A stretch of DNA of 64,000 nucleotides from Plotosus lineatus. Taxonomy: Eukaryota > Chordata > Actinopteri > Siluriformes > Plotosidae. This document shows, piece by piece, positions 23,201 through 37,325 of the stretch. The first letter of the stretch is position 1, and each line of letters begins with the position of its first letter. The notes beneath the pieces are model-generated. The model was not told where the DNA came from and did not search any database. It was given only the letters and a program-made list of their open reading frames with translations. The stretch lies in contig CM045729.1 of assembly GCA_024760905.1 (NCBI GenBank), positions 8,281,080-8,345,079 of the forward strand, written 5' to 3'. Both the position numbers and the translations under genes were made by a program.

Positions 23201-26200
23201 AGGGGGCAGTGGTGGTCTAGTGGTATAGGGTGCTGGATCGCTGATCCAAAGGTTGGGGGTTCGAGTCTCACTCTCCACAAGGTTGTCACTGTCCCCAACA
23301 GTGTGGCTAACTGGGTTATCAAAGGCAGGCCATGTCTCTCACTGTCTATGGTGAGAGGCATGTAAAAGAACCATTGCTGACATTCGTAAAGAGTAGGCTG
23401 CAAAGTCGTCAGCGTGTTTCTGTCCCTTGCTCAAAGGGTTGTGACAGGAAGGGCATCCGACGTAAAAACCTCTACCAAATCAAATGTGCGAATCAGATGA
23501 TTCGCTGTGGCGACTCCCGAGTAAAAGGGAAAAAGCCGAAAGGAAGACAGACAGACTACATTAATACTGTCTTAATGAGTAAGACTGTTTATAGAATGTG
23601 TTTAAGAAGCATATTTTAGCACATGTAATAGATACATAGTATTTTACTTCTGGCTGCTCATTCGTGCATGTACATGGGGTTTTACTTCCGGGTACAGAAT
23701 TCACGGATTATCTCGATTCGCGGGAGGGCTCGGAACCGAACCCCCTTGAATGTCGAGAGCCTACTGTATACTAGTATGTTTATATTTTAAAATATGTTTA
23801 ATGTACAATAAATATAAAATTTAACATATGTTAATATGTTAAATATCAATAATGTCAATACGTTCCTTTTATCTGCACCTCAATAAATCATTCCAGACTA
23901 AAAACTATGCACACAAGTCCAAACCACTGTAATTATAACTTCAAAACTTTATTACAGGAACAGGAAAACAGAAAAAATAAAGTGAATGAACTGGAATAAT
24001 TTAATATTTATAGTGGAAGTGACTTCCGTGAGTGTTCCGCAAGTCTTTCGTGTTATCCGCAACCATTTTGCAAACTTTAAGTGAGTATTCCGTGGGAATC
24101 CGTAGATGAACGCAAATGTTACTTTGCCACTTTTGACCATCCAGAAGTGGGAGGGGTGGCTCGCGGAACGATCAAGGAACACTGGTGGAATAAAAGGAAT
24201 GATCACGAAACGTTTGAGGAAATGACGGAACGTTTGTGGAAGGACTGCGGAACCAAAGGGAACACTGTCGGAAGATTGTTCGCGGAAGATTTTGGCCTGC
24301 CGGAAGCGGAGGAATACATTCGGAATCACACAGAAGGACACTGAAGATGATGGAACGACTGAGGAACGTTGGAGGATGACAAAATTTTTGCTTCCGCAAA
24401 GAGTCTGTCGCGCTTCAGTGAAATGGGAGGTATGAATCTGTAATAGAAAAGATTTAAAGTGCACCAATGTGCCTGAAATGAAAAAAAAACAACATCCTTA
24501 TTTAAACTTGTATCCAACCTGTCTTAATATTTCCATCTCGCTCCACCTTTCTCTTCGTTCCTATTAAAAATTTTCACGTTGTTTCTTGCACTTCATATCG
24601 TTTCCTCATGTGAAAACCGCAACACCATCGCGGAACAATGAGAGCGCCACTGCCAACTAGTACAGTGGAGGTGCAATTACACTTCGATGTGCAATTACAC
24701 TTCGATGTTGTACTCTATTCCAGAAAAGCATGTTCCCCAGGGCCATACCCCCCCCCCCCCCCCCCCCCGGTCCGGCATCATACCACGTGTCCCACTATTT
24801 GAGAAGCACTGCCCTAACCCCATAATCTCTATCCCATAATCACTATCTCCTAACCCCATAATCTCTATCCCCAACCCTGATCCGTGTGGGGCCGATGGCG
24901 TAGTGGTTAGGGTGCTGCGCTCATGATCAGGAGGTTGTGAGTTCGAATCCCACTGAGACCCTCACTGTGCTAAGACCCCTGGGCAAGGTCTCAACCACAA
25001 GTGTGCCTCTGTTCAACCAGCAGTATAAATGGGTACCAGTAAAATATACTGGGAAGGTAACCTGCGATGGACTAGCGTCCCATCCAGGGGCAGTTGAACT
25101 CCTGGTCGCTTCACGCTATGGAAACTGGGGATAAGTACCAGCCTGATGAGCCACGAGGCTAAGCCACTAGGCTCGGGTGTAAAAACCCAACAGACTTACC
25201 TACCTTACCAACCCTGATCCTATAATCTCTATCAACAAACCCCTATCCCCCAACCCATAACCTCTATCCCCTAACTCCTAATATCTATCACCTAACCCCT
25301 ATATATGTAGGGGTAATAGGAAATGTTTAAATTCTTTATACTTTGTAAACTCCTACTTTTACTGCGTAAAGCTGTTTTGCAACAATGTCACTTGTAAAAA
25401 GCGCTATACAAATAAAACTGAATTGAATACCCCATAACACATATTTCCTAAACCAGGGTTACCAACATGGTGCCCGCAGGCACCAGATCGCCCATAAGGA
25501 CAACATGAGTCGCCTGCGAGCCTGTTCAGGGATCGGGAACCTATGGCTCGCAAGCCAGACGTGGTTCTTTTGATGACTACACCTGGCTCTCGGATAAATC
25601 AGGTGGCCTTTCTTAACAGAATAACTAATGCATAATTTCACTGTCATTTAAATAAAAACACAGAAAAAAGCCATCAAATAAAACAAAAACAAATCTCACA
25701 AATTTCAATCTATACATGTATTCTCAATGCCACTTGTCGCTGTGGTGCACAGCGGGGAGCCAATCCTTTCTGTACTCCAGAGGTGAGCATGCTTTTGTTT
25801 ATTGGGAGTAAATGAGAATAGTGAATTCAGGTGTGTGCTCAGCCACGCCCCTCATGAAGTAAACAGTGAAAGGCACAGCACCAAAATGAAAGTCCCCCAA
25901 AACACAGACCATAACAAAAAGGACATAAAAGAACAAGAAATGTAATAAATTGGATAAACAAAACAAAATGAGAAACATGCTACACCACAGTAAATAAAAT
26001 ATAACACACAAACATTTTAAACATTACCTTAGGTCATGTACTGGAATAATAATTTAAAAAGACTTTAATAGGGGAATGTTTTACAACAGTTCAAAGATTA
26101 CTCTTCAGCAATGACGTGACTTCAGAGGAAACTGTCGTTTCTTCCGGAGAAAGTCTTATTTCTTCAGAAGAGACAACCAACCTCGTTACCTTTTTCTGGT

Positions 26201-29200
26201 GCTTAAGCAGGCGTTTGAGTGACATCATAGAACTTAACTGGTAATTAAAATACATTAAAAAAGGCTCATTGGCAACTTGTGCGCAAATGAGGAAAAAGGG
26301 GCGTTACATCACCTCAACCAATCAGCAGGAAGGAGGACAGCCATTGGCTGAATTTGAATCACACATGAGCTGCTCGGCAGTCCGTGAATACTCAAACCGC
26401 AAGTGCAAAACTGCGAATAGTCAAAGGCTTACTATATAAACATATACATGATAAACATATAGTACATTATAACATTATATATGTGAGGGGGCAGTGGTGG
26501 TCTAGTGGTATAGGTTGCTGGATCACTGATCCAAAGGTTGGGGGTTCAAGTCCCACTCTCCACAAGGTTGTCCCCCCAGTGCAGCTAACTGGGTTATCAA
26601 AGGCGGGCCATGTTAGGCTGCAAAGTCGTCAGCGTGTTTCTGTCCCTTGCTAAAAAGGGTTGTGACAGGAAGGGTCTTCGACGTAAAAATCTTTGCCAAA
26701 CCAAACGTGCGAATCAGATGATTTGCTGTGGCGACTCCCGAGTAAAAGGGAAAAAACCGAAAGGAAGACAGACAGTACATTATAACTGTATTGTAAATTA
26801 TAAACATAGTGCATTATAAACATTGTAAATTGCAAACATATGTTAAATTTTCAGTTTATTGTGCATTATAAACATATAAATTATAAACATATAGTATGAA
26901 TGAGAGAATGAGCTTCCTTGGTCGAATCTGCATATTTATAGGTGGAATCAGGAGCAAATCCTTTGATCTTTGCTGATTTTTTCCTTGTTGAAATGTGGTT
27001 ACACCGGATATTTCTAAGTCATTTCTCAGTCATTTCTTAGTCATTCCATGTTGAACGTGAACCTTCATTCCGCCTGTTCCGCAATCATTCCGTAGCTCTT
27101 CCTTCTAAAATGGAGTAGTGCCGTAGTCGTTCCTTGAGTGTTCCTTGCTTTCCGTGAACGTTCCATGAATTATCCAGAGGTCTTCCTTTGCAATCTGCAC
27201 TGGTTCCGAAGGTAATCCGAGCGCTTTTACGTATGTATTCCGACATTGTACTGCAGAGTACCTCCATAGAGTGCGTTGCGCGTCTTTCCGCCACGATCAT
27301 TACATTCCGTGCTCCAGTGAAATGGGGGTATAAAAAACAATGTTAATTAAGGTTTTTTTTTTTTTTTTTTGTAAGTTGAACTATATTTCTTTCTTTTTTA
27401 TTTTTAACGTTAATAAATATACAATGTTATGCAGAGGTATACTAATAATTTTAGACAAATATTACTATTTATAGTCGCTCGTGGGGGGGGGGGGGGGGGT
27501 TCCTAGAGGGGGCGCCACAGAAAATAATTGAGCAGCACGGATTTAGGGGATAGAGATAAGGGGTTAGGGCAGAGGTGTCAAACGTATGGCAGAGTGTTTC
27601 AAGAAAAATGGTCATCCTATTTTTACACAGAAGTGAATGGGAAAGCAGTATGTTTGGTGTGTTCACGACATGTTGCAATGTCTGAAAGAATATAACCTTC
27701 ATTGCCAATATGTGAGTCTTTATGCCAACAAATATGACAACTTTCAAGGACAGCGGAGAAAAGTGAAGGTGGATGAACTGTTGTCGGGTCTGAAGAAACG
27801 CACTCTGTTTTTACTTTCAACTGAGACATCAGTGACACAGCGGTGAAAGCTAGCTACCTCATTGGTAATGAAATCGCAGTAGCTTCAAAACAACTTAGTG
27901 GGGATGAATTCATAAAAACGTGTATGATGAAGTCAGCGGAGATCGTATACCCTGAAAAATGACAGGCTTTTGCTTTTCAGCCTGATAAGAAACACCATCG
28001 CAGACAGAATTTGCAATCTTTCAGTGGATTTGGACAGTCACAAGGTTCATATGGGTGCTTGAATGCCTTGAAAAGTACAGTGGTACTTTGAGTTATGAAT
28101 GTCCCCAATAATGAATTTTCCACGATTTGAGCTTCGATCCCACCAAAAATCTGCTCAATCCACCGAGCAAATTTTCAACTTACAAGCTCTGCTGGGGAAA
28201 TGGCTTTTCCGGGTTGATTAGCCTTGTATTATTCCGTGTGCATTCCTCTGTGCTCCAAGAATGCCTTGTACAGTGCTTCTCAGTTATTTCTGTTACGCCC
28301 CCTATAGGAAGAAAAACCATCCCAACCATTGCTGTTTTTTTCCCCTGCACCATAGTGAGAGCGCTGCTGCCACCTAGTGTAGAGGATGCGCAATCACACT
28401 TAAAGCTGGTCCACCAGTATGTTAAAAAAGCATGTCCGTAACGGCATTTATCACGTACATGCGCACAAATGTTTTTCTTTTTTGTGGTTCGGATTTTGTG
28501 ACTTTTTTTAGTCTTATTTTTTTATTGTGCATATCCCAGTGTTTCTAAAATGGTCGTAAGAAGGTGGCTGATGTATTCAAGAGGAGAAAATCGATTTCTC
28601 TTGAAACGAAGTTTGAAATTATAGCTAAACATGAAAAAGGAGTCCACGTGGAGCTTAAGAGGACTGTATTGTACCAACAGCCACAATGCCAGGCAGTCAC
28701 TGTATATTTAATGCAGAATGGCAGGAGAACAAAGACGACAGTGATTGGATACATGTTGGCAAAAACGGACCATCATGCGTTTTGCGAGGAATGCAAAATA
28801 ATAAACATTGCAGTTGATGCTCTGAGGGAGGAGCATTGAAGTCGCACATAAAATCAAATGTTTAAGAACCAAGAAGCATGAGGGTCGTCTGATAATGGAC
28901 TATTTCAAGGGAAATGCAGTCGGAACAACGGAAACAAGTACCAACGTTAGCATTAACATGACTACACCTAGTGGATCCGCAACTGGTACAGGTATTGACC
29001 CGAAGCCAAAGGTGGAGAAAGTGTTTACATATGCATTTATACTAGTATTTACATGTGCATTTAAAATGTTTGTGGTCTTGTTACAGTTTATTAAAATTAT
29101 TTTCCATCAAAATGATACATTTAAATTACTTTTATGTAGTTATTACATTGAAAATGTAGTAGACATTTTAAGAATGTTTGTATTCTTACATATATTAATT

Positions 29201-31074
29201 TACAGTACTTTAAAATTATTTTATTTAATTCTTTTAAAGTCAGAAACAGTATTTCTTGTTGTATTTTACTCTTTTAAACATGATTTGAAAATGAAAATTT
29301 GTTCCTTGAAATTGGCTTGAAAAGTGCTTGAATGACATTTGGCCCAATGTATCGGAACCATGGAATGGGGATAAAGGTTAAGGAGCTGTTTTGAACAAAA
29401 CACAACCGAGCTAAATATCTCAAATACTGTATGAAAATAGACTGAAGGGTTTAAATCATCATATTTCAAAACTTGTTTTTCTCTTCTTACATAAAATTAT
29501 AATTGAGGCGGAACAACTCGAAAGAAAACAACCTCAGTTCACACAGTGCCCTTCAGAGAGAACACAGGGTGCCAATATTTTTGGTGGTGCTCTTAGTGCT
29601 CAGTGTGTGTTGAATTGAGGAGGGTATCGGAGTTCGACCTAGAGAGGGATGGGTGCCGCCAGGCCAAATCAGCCCAAGTCTCACCATGAAGGTGCCCCAA
29701 CAACATCCCCGGATATTAAGGGATAAGTGAAGTGAAGTGAAATGACATGAAGATCTGAGTGTACAGAGTCAGCTTTTATCTGTCAGATGATGAAGTGTGT
29801 GTTCTACCGGTGCTCTTAGTGTGCAAGATTTTGCCCCCATCAGGATGCCTGAATTTTCTAAATACACTGGTACCTCACCTTACAAAATTAATCCGTTCCA
29901 GAAGTGGTTTTGTAACATGATTTTTTCGTAAGTTGAGCCGTATTTTACATGTAAAAGGCCTGAGTCGTTCCAAGGCCCCCAATACTACCCCTACACCCTT
30001 TCAAAGTTATAAAAGTATACCTTTTAAGGCCTCCTTCTGCTTCAACATTGTACCGATGGTAGACAGGTTTGGCCATATTCCTTTGCGATATCACTCAACT
30101 GCATGCCACGAGCCCGCTTCTTCTTTTCACTCGCACCGGGAATCACTTTCACCGGGCATCACACACACACATGCGTGCATGTGTTGGCCATGTCTTCTTA
30201 GACCATATTTTTGCAAATGGTTATACAATGTTAAAAGCCAGAGCCAAAAAATAAAGTTGCAATGAGCACACTCACAAAACTCACGAAACAACAGTAACTC
30301 TGTCCTTTATGCGTGTTAGAACTCTGTGACGAACAATGGGTCAAAGGCACACGAAAAGCATCATGGGTATTATGGAGATGCAGCACCCTCCTAGCCAATG
30401 GGAGGCTAGCGGGGCGGGATGTTGGGAGATAGAAAATGGGAGGCCAGCGGGGCGGGTTGTTGGGAGATAGCCAATGGGAGGCCAGCGGGGTGGGTTGTTG
30501 GGAGATAGCCAATGGGAGAGCAACTCGCACATTGTTTGAATTTTTGAGATGGTGCGTTTCATCAGTTCATCCATTTTCTGTACCCGCTTAATCCTAATTT
30601 GGGTCGCGGGGAGGCTGGTGCCCATCCCAGCCAACTTCGGGCGAGGGCAGAGTACACCCTGGACAGCTCGCCAGGCCATCGCAGGGCGGAAACACGCTGA
30701 CGGCTTTGCAGCCTACTCTTGTCGAAAGTCAGCAATGGTTCTTTTACATGCCTCACATCATAGACAGTGAGAGACATGGCCGGCCTTTGGTAACCCAGTT
30801 AGCTCCACTGGGGGGGGACAGTGACAACCTTGTGGAGAGTGGGACTCGAACCCCCAACCTTTGGATCAGCGATCCAGCGCCCTATACCACTAGACCACCA
30901 CTGCCCCTATGGTGCGTTTCGTAATGTGAATTTGTTTCGTATCCAGAGATAGAAATTTTAGGTAAATGTGTTTTTAATCTGGATTTTTCATTTGTTGGGT
31001 CTTTCGTAGGGTGTGGTACCACAGTAGAGGGATTCGGTCAGTCATGTCAGTGTTCCAGTGTCCTGTTGGTTTGA

Positions 31075-31137
<63 letters not shown>

Positions 31138-31484
31138 TGTCTTCCTTTCGGCTTTTTCCCTTTTTCGCGGGAGTCGCCACAGCGAATCATCTGATTCGCA
31201 CGTTTGATTTGGCAGAGGTTTTTACGTCGGATGCCCTTCCTGTCACAACCCTTTTAGCAAGGGACAGAAACACGCTGACGACTTTGCAGCCTACTCTTTA
31301 CGAAAGTCAGCAATGGTTCTTTTACATGCCTCTCACCATAGACAGTGAGAGGCATGGCCCGCCTTTGATAACCCAGTTAGCCGCACTGGGGGGGGGGCAG
31401 TGACAACCTTGTGGACAGTGGGACTCGAACCCCCAACCTTTGGATCAGCGATCCAGCGCCCTATACCACTAGACCACCACTTCC

Positions 31485-31537
<53 letters not shown>

Positions 31538-31566
31538 CCCCTATATATATACACACACACACACAC

Positions 31567-31605
<39 letters not shown>

Positions 31606-32605
31606 GGGATCCCTCACTTTCCGCGGTTAATTGTGAACAATAAAACCAACAATAAAGCTCATCCGTTTTCATCACACCCAGTCTCCTGCATTTTTGGGTC
31701 CGGCTGAATGTTCCTGGTGTCACAGAAGGGCTAGGAGATTCTGTGACGCCAGGAACATTCAGCCAGCCCCAAAATTGCAGGACACAGTGTGATGAAGGAG
31801 CTTTATTATTCACAGGGGAGGCACTAGAGCACGGGGAAATCGTAGTCACTGTTAGAGAAGCCAGGTGATTGCTAAGTGGAATCGGGTGCATGTGCTTCGC
31901 ACTCCACCCGATTGTGACAGCCACGCCCCTCTTCAGCGCCTGCATGCATATAAAGAGAGAGTTAGAACCGCCAAAACCAGAGTCTCTCACAAAAGAGACC
32001 ATAACACACTAAAATAAAAACCACAGTACAGTTAAAGCATAACAACAATAAAGATAAGCATTTTTACCTTTGTGGTGGTGAGCAGTTGGTATACATAAAT
32101 GTTGGAGGGGGAGAGAGGAAGCGAATCCCCTTCCATAACAGAGAGGGAGAGAGGAAGCGGATCCCCTTCCATAACAGCTTCAGGCGAATCAGCCAAAGGT
32201 GTTTTTTTTTTTTTTTTCCCCAGCTACTCGCTTTGGCGTGGATGACTCTTCTTGAGGATGTCCCTTTCTTTTCTTGAAGAACATTTTTCACATGGCTTGT
32301 TTCTGCCTTCTTTTCAAAACCTTATGGAAGTGGCTCATGACCTCATCATTAAAGGTATTCACAGCGATACTTAGTATCAACAACTTCCGGACTTCCCCAG
32401 AACAGCTTTATCAGGGTGATACATAGTATCAACAACTTCCTGAAAGTGTGCATTTCCCCTCCCTCTCGGTCTCGTTTTTTCTCGTGCTTTTTTTAGCGTT
32501 CGACTTCCAGATTTTGGTCGACTTCCAGGACAACAAAAACCCTGGATTTTTGGGTCGAATTCCAGTTTGTTCGATCTCTAAAGCGTTCAAGTACTGAGGT
32601 ACTAC

Positions 32606-32653
<48 letters not shown>

Positions 32654-33665
32654 TCATGGGAAAAGCAGTTTTCTTTAGAACTAGGAACAGAGACAGTTTG
32701 TGTTTATGTGGAGATTTAAAAAAAGATTAAAGGGTGGATTGAAACACAACCCATATTTTCCTTTTAATTTAATGTGAGTCAGGTCTCTGTTGTACTCAAG
32801 ACTGTGTGTTTGTGGAAATAAGAGTCATCTCTTTTCTGCTCCACAGCAAAGGCCAACCAACAGGCCCAAACCCAAGATGGCATCGACGCCTACAGCATCT
32901 ACACCCACGACGTCAACATCGTCGTCGTCAGCTGGGGGTGTGGTGAAGCTACCTTCCAATCGGAGCTCCTCTGGGGCACGTCGCAGACGAACGCGCTGCC
33001 GAAAGTGTGAGGCGTGTGTGAGGAGCGAGTGTGGAGAGTGTCACTTCTGTAAGGACATGAAGAAGTTCGGGGGGCCCGGACGCATGAAACAATCCTGCAT
33101 CATGAGACAGTGTATCGCTGTAAGATACGCAAACCTACAACCTCCTTTCTTTCTCTCACACACTTTCTCACACACACGCGCGCGCACACACGCACACACA
33201 CACACACACACACACGCATTTACATTCACTCACATTCTCACACACACACAAACATACGCACACACACACACACACATTCACTATCTCACACACACTTACA
33301 TTTACTCTCTCAAACACACTTGCACTTACATTCACTCTCTCTCACACAGTCTCACACACATCCACTTATATTCACTCTCTCTCACATACACACACTTACA
33401 TACACCCTCACACACACACACATTCACTCAAAAACACACACACAAACCCGCACTTACATTCACTGCCTCTTACACTCTCACACACGCACTTGCATTCATT
33501 CTCTCACACTCACTCACACGCACTTACATTTACTATCACACTGAAACACATTCAATCTCTCAAACACTCTTGACACCCATGCACTTACATTCACTCTCAA
33601 ACACACGCACTTACGTTCACTCACACATATGCGCTTACATTCACTCACACGTATTTACATTCACT

Positions 33666-33710
<45 letters not shown>

Positions 33711-36031
33711 ACACACCCACATGCACACAAACTTACATTCACTCAACTCACACTGTCACCCACACACACACTTAGAATAGGTACCGGCAGCAAAAAAATG
33801 AACGTCATCATAAATTGATGGTTTTTGGTTCTATTTGTTGGCTTAACCATTTCAAATCACCAATCCAAATTTTATACAAGTATCTTGAACAATTTCCGAG
33901 ATAGAGCTTGTGCCGTTACTCGCTCTTCAGGCCCCTGGCTCAGACATCATTTGGAACACTTTTGGGGAGGATATGAAACAAGAATTATGACTTTCTTCAA
34001 ATATTTAATGTAATTTTAATGTCATTTAAAAAATGTAGTTCTGCATTGTGGAGTTTCAGGCCTCTCAGGTAATAGGTTTTGTAATAAAAGCTATTTCAAA
34101 ATGCATTTTCTTTCAAATTATGTTAGCACCAAATTGCAAAGATGGCATTTTTAGACGCCCTTATTTTCAAAATTAGTCATCTGGAAATCCTCATTATGCT
34201 ATTTTCCAAGATAATGGGGTAGAATAAACCACACTAATTTTTGATGGCAGTCAGGTCTCACTTTTGAAGTTATTATCCCTCAAAAATGCCTCAAACCGTA
34301 ATTTATGCTGTGGAAAAAAATGGCCGAAAATGATCAAAATGACCAATTTTTGAACTTTTTTCCAAGGGAAATATACCTGCTTAATTCATTGGAACCATGT
34401 TTTGGGCTGTCTACCATGGCTTGGGGTTTAAAGGGGGTCAGACGAGTGAAATTTGACAAAAAAAATGTCAAATAGTCAAATTCTGAAAATCCATTGAACT
34501 TCAACCAATTAAGCCCATAGCCTGAAACTTGTCTTTAAAGTAAAATGACCTGCTTAATCCATTGGAATCATCAGTTGTAGGCTATCTACCATGGGTTTAG
34601 CTGTGAAGGTCATCAAACATGTTAAATGGTAAAATGTTGGAAAAGTCAAAGTTTTTCAGAGTACTGTACTCTTCATTCACTGCAAAAATAAATGTATCAT
34701 ATGGATAAACAATCGTATTATTGAAAACGATGATCATTCTACCTTGAGTGACTGGGGGCATGGCCTTGAGTAAACATGCAGCAGCTGATTTTAGACAGGA
34801 ATGTATGCATTATCATATAATGTAGGTTCTCTGGAAATAAAATGTTTACATAAACCGTACATAAATGAAAATGTAATTATAAACAATACCATATGTGTTT
34901 GTTTACTTATTTCTCCAATCACAGAGTGCGATTATGTTACGTGACCACATCAACAGCACAGGAATGAACGTAGATTTCTCCAACAAAACACTCTTAAATA
35001 GCCTCATACTAAGTAGGAGTCTTGATTTACATCTGAAGAACATGTCCTATCTGTTAATTTTGAAATTAGAACCCATAAATGAAATAAAAATCTTCCCAGT
35101 CAGAAGTGCCAATTCTGTTCATGTTTATCCAGTGAGCCGAGTGACCCGATCAATTCCGAGTCAGAGTCAAAGTCTATATTCTATCGCAAGATTTCTACAA
35201 AACAGCCGCACTAGAAAATCCTATACATAAGAAAGGTTGTATTCCGATCATAGAAATATATATTACTCATCCAGGAATGGAATAAATAGATCAGAAATGA
35301 TGGTATCCTGCTCAGACGTGTCCATCATGGTGGCGGCCATCTTGGCATGTGATGGTCAACACCACTTTTTTTGTCTTTTTTTTTTTTCTTTTCTTTTTTG
35401 AGGGGTACTTGCAGTTGGATTGGCTGGCACGTCGTGCTCGTTTATTCTTGAATTTCGATTCAACTTTCATTTTAAACTAGATAAAAATCTCTAAATTTTG
35501 GGGCCTAGTTTGTGGGGGTAATATTCTACTGATTTTTAAAGAACCGGCAATCTTCTTGGGGATATTAATAAACAGCAAGTTTTTTTTTTTTAAAAAGCGG
35601 CGAAATATATCCCTCACAAACCGGGTATGTGTCAAAGCTGCTGAATATGGTAATGGTTTCAACCAAGTTTGTCAGGTCCTTGTGACGCATGACCCGATTT
35701 CATGGACTTGCAACCGGGTCACAATACACTTGAGATCGCGTCAAAACAAAGACACTGTAATCGAAGTTGGTGAAAAATCAACACCAACTCAGTCTTAAAT
35801 TGAAATGTTCTTTTTCTTTCAACACAATTAAATTTATTCAGTATTATTTGGTTGCAAGGGCTGCATGTGCAGGTTGAAGTTTGACCATTGTCAGACGTCA
35901 GGCTTAGCTGTGTCACGATTCCTGAATGTGTCAGGTGTCGGTGCCGGTACCGACTTACATCTCTCACACTATCACACAGATGCACATTCACTCTCTCAAA
36001 CACTCTCACACGCATGCAGCAATTATAGAAG

Positions 36032-36107
<76 letters not shown>

Positions 36108-36829
36108 CTATAATCACCTGAAGAGAGAGGATGGTTTCACCACCCCTCGAAACAGATCTGTAGTGATACAATAGAAAGTCTTTGTCCTGTCTTTTTATAT
36201 ATATATATATATTTACAGTCGGCCCCCAATTTACGAAATTAATCCGTTCCAGAGCCATTTTCGTAAGTAGGGGTTGCATCTTACATGTTAGACGCTTAAT
36301 TCGTTCCAAGGCTCCAGTCCTTGGACTGGATAAACTCCATAAACCCTTTAAAAATGATAAAAGTACACCAATTTTGTATGAAATATGTTAAAAGTAAAAG
36401 AAAATTATTTATTAAACCATTTAAACATTTTCTTAACATATTAAACCAGGGGCAGTGGTGGTCTAGTGGTTAGGGCTCAGGATCGCTGATCCAAAGGTTG
36501 GGGGTTCGAGTCCCCACAAGGTTGTCACTGCCCCCCCCCCCAGTGCAGCTAACTGGGTTATCAAAGGCGGGCCATGTCTATCACTGTCTATGGTGAGAGA
36601 TTCATGTAAAAGAACCATTGCTGACTTTCGTAAAGAGTAGCTGCAAAGCCGTCAGTGTGTTTCTGTCCCTTGCTAAAAGGGTTGTGACAGGAAGGGCATC
36701 CGACGTAAAAACCTCTGCCAAAACAAACATGCGAATCAGATGATTCGCTTTGGCAACTCCCGAGTAAAAGGGAAAAAGTTGAAAGGAAGACAGACATTTA
36801 TTAATTAAACCATTATTAAACATTTTTGT

Positions 36830-36863
<34 letters not shown>

Positions 36864-37258
36864 CTCTCTCGCTCTCTCTCGTGTGCGCTGCAGGCCACGC
36901 CTACAAGACGTGGAATTCAAAGTGGAATTCAAACCTTCAAGGAATCGGGATGCCAGATGAGCTCAAATGCACCCACATTTATTAAACATTTAGTGAATTA
37001 AAACAAATAAAAAAAAACTAAAGAGTGAAGCTTCCTTCTGTCTCTGTCTGGGAGGCCAGCGGGGCGGGATGTTGAGAGACAGCCAATGAGAGAGCAACTC
37101 GCGCGTCGTGTGAAATTTTGATTGGCGCGTTTGAATTTTGAATTTCTTTTCATAAGAGGGCGTTGTTTCGTATTTTGGGGACGGAAACTCAAGAAAATGT
37201 TTTTCGTAATTCAGGGATTTCGTACAAAGGGGTCTTCTTAAATAGGGGGCTGACTGTG

Positions 37259-37325
<67 letters not shown>

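Noticed and set aside
24884..24970. Possible tRNA gene
   Set aside because: It has A and B boxes but is the head of a SINE with a body and 13-bp target duplications.
34895..35230. A 111-codon open frame in kdm2b intron 2
   Set aside because: No recognisable domain, AT-rich composition and no splice or start support; likely chance.
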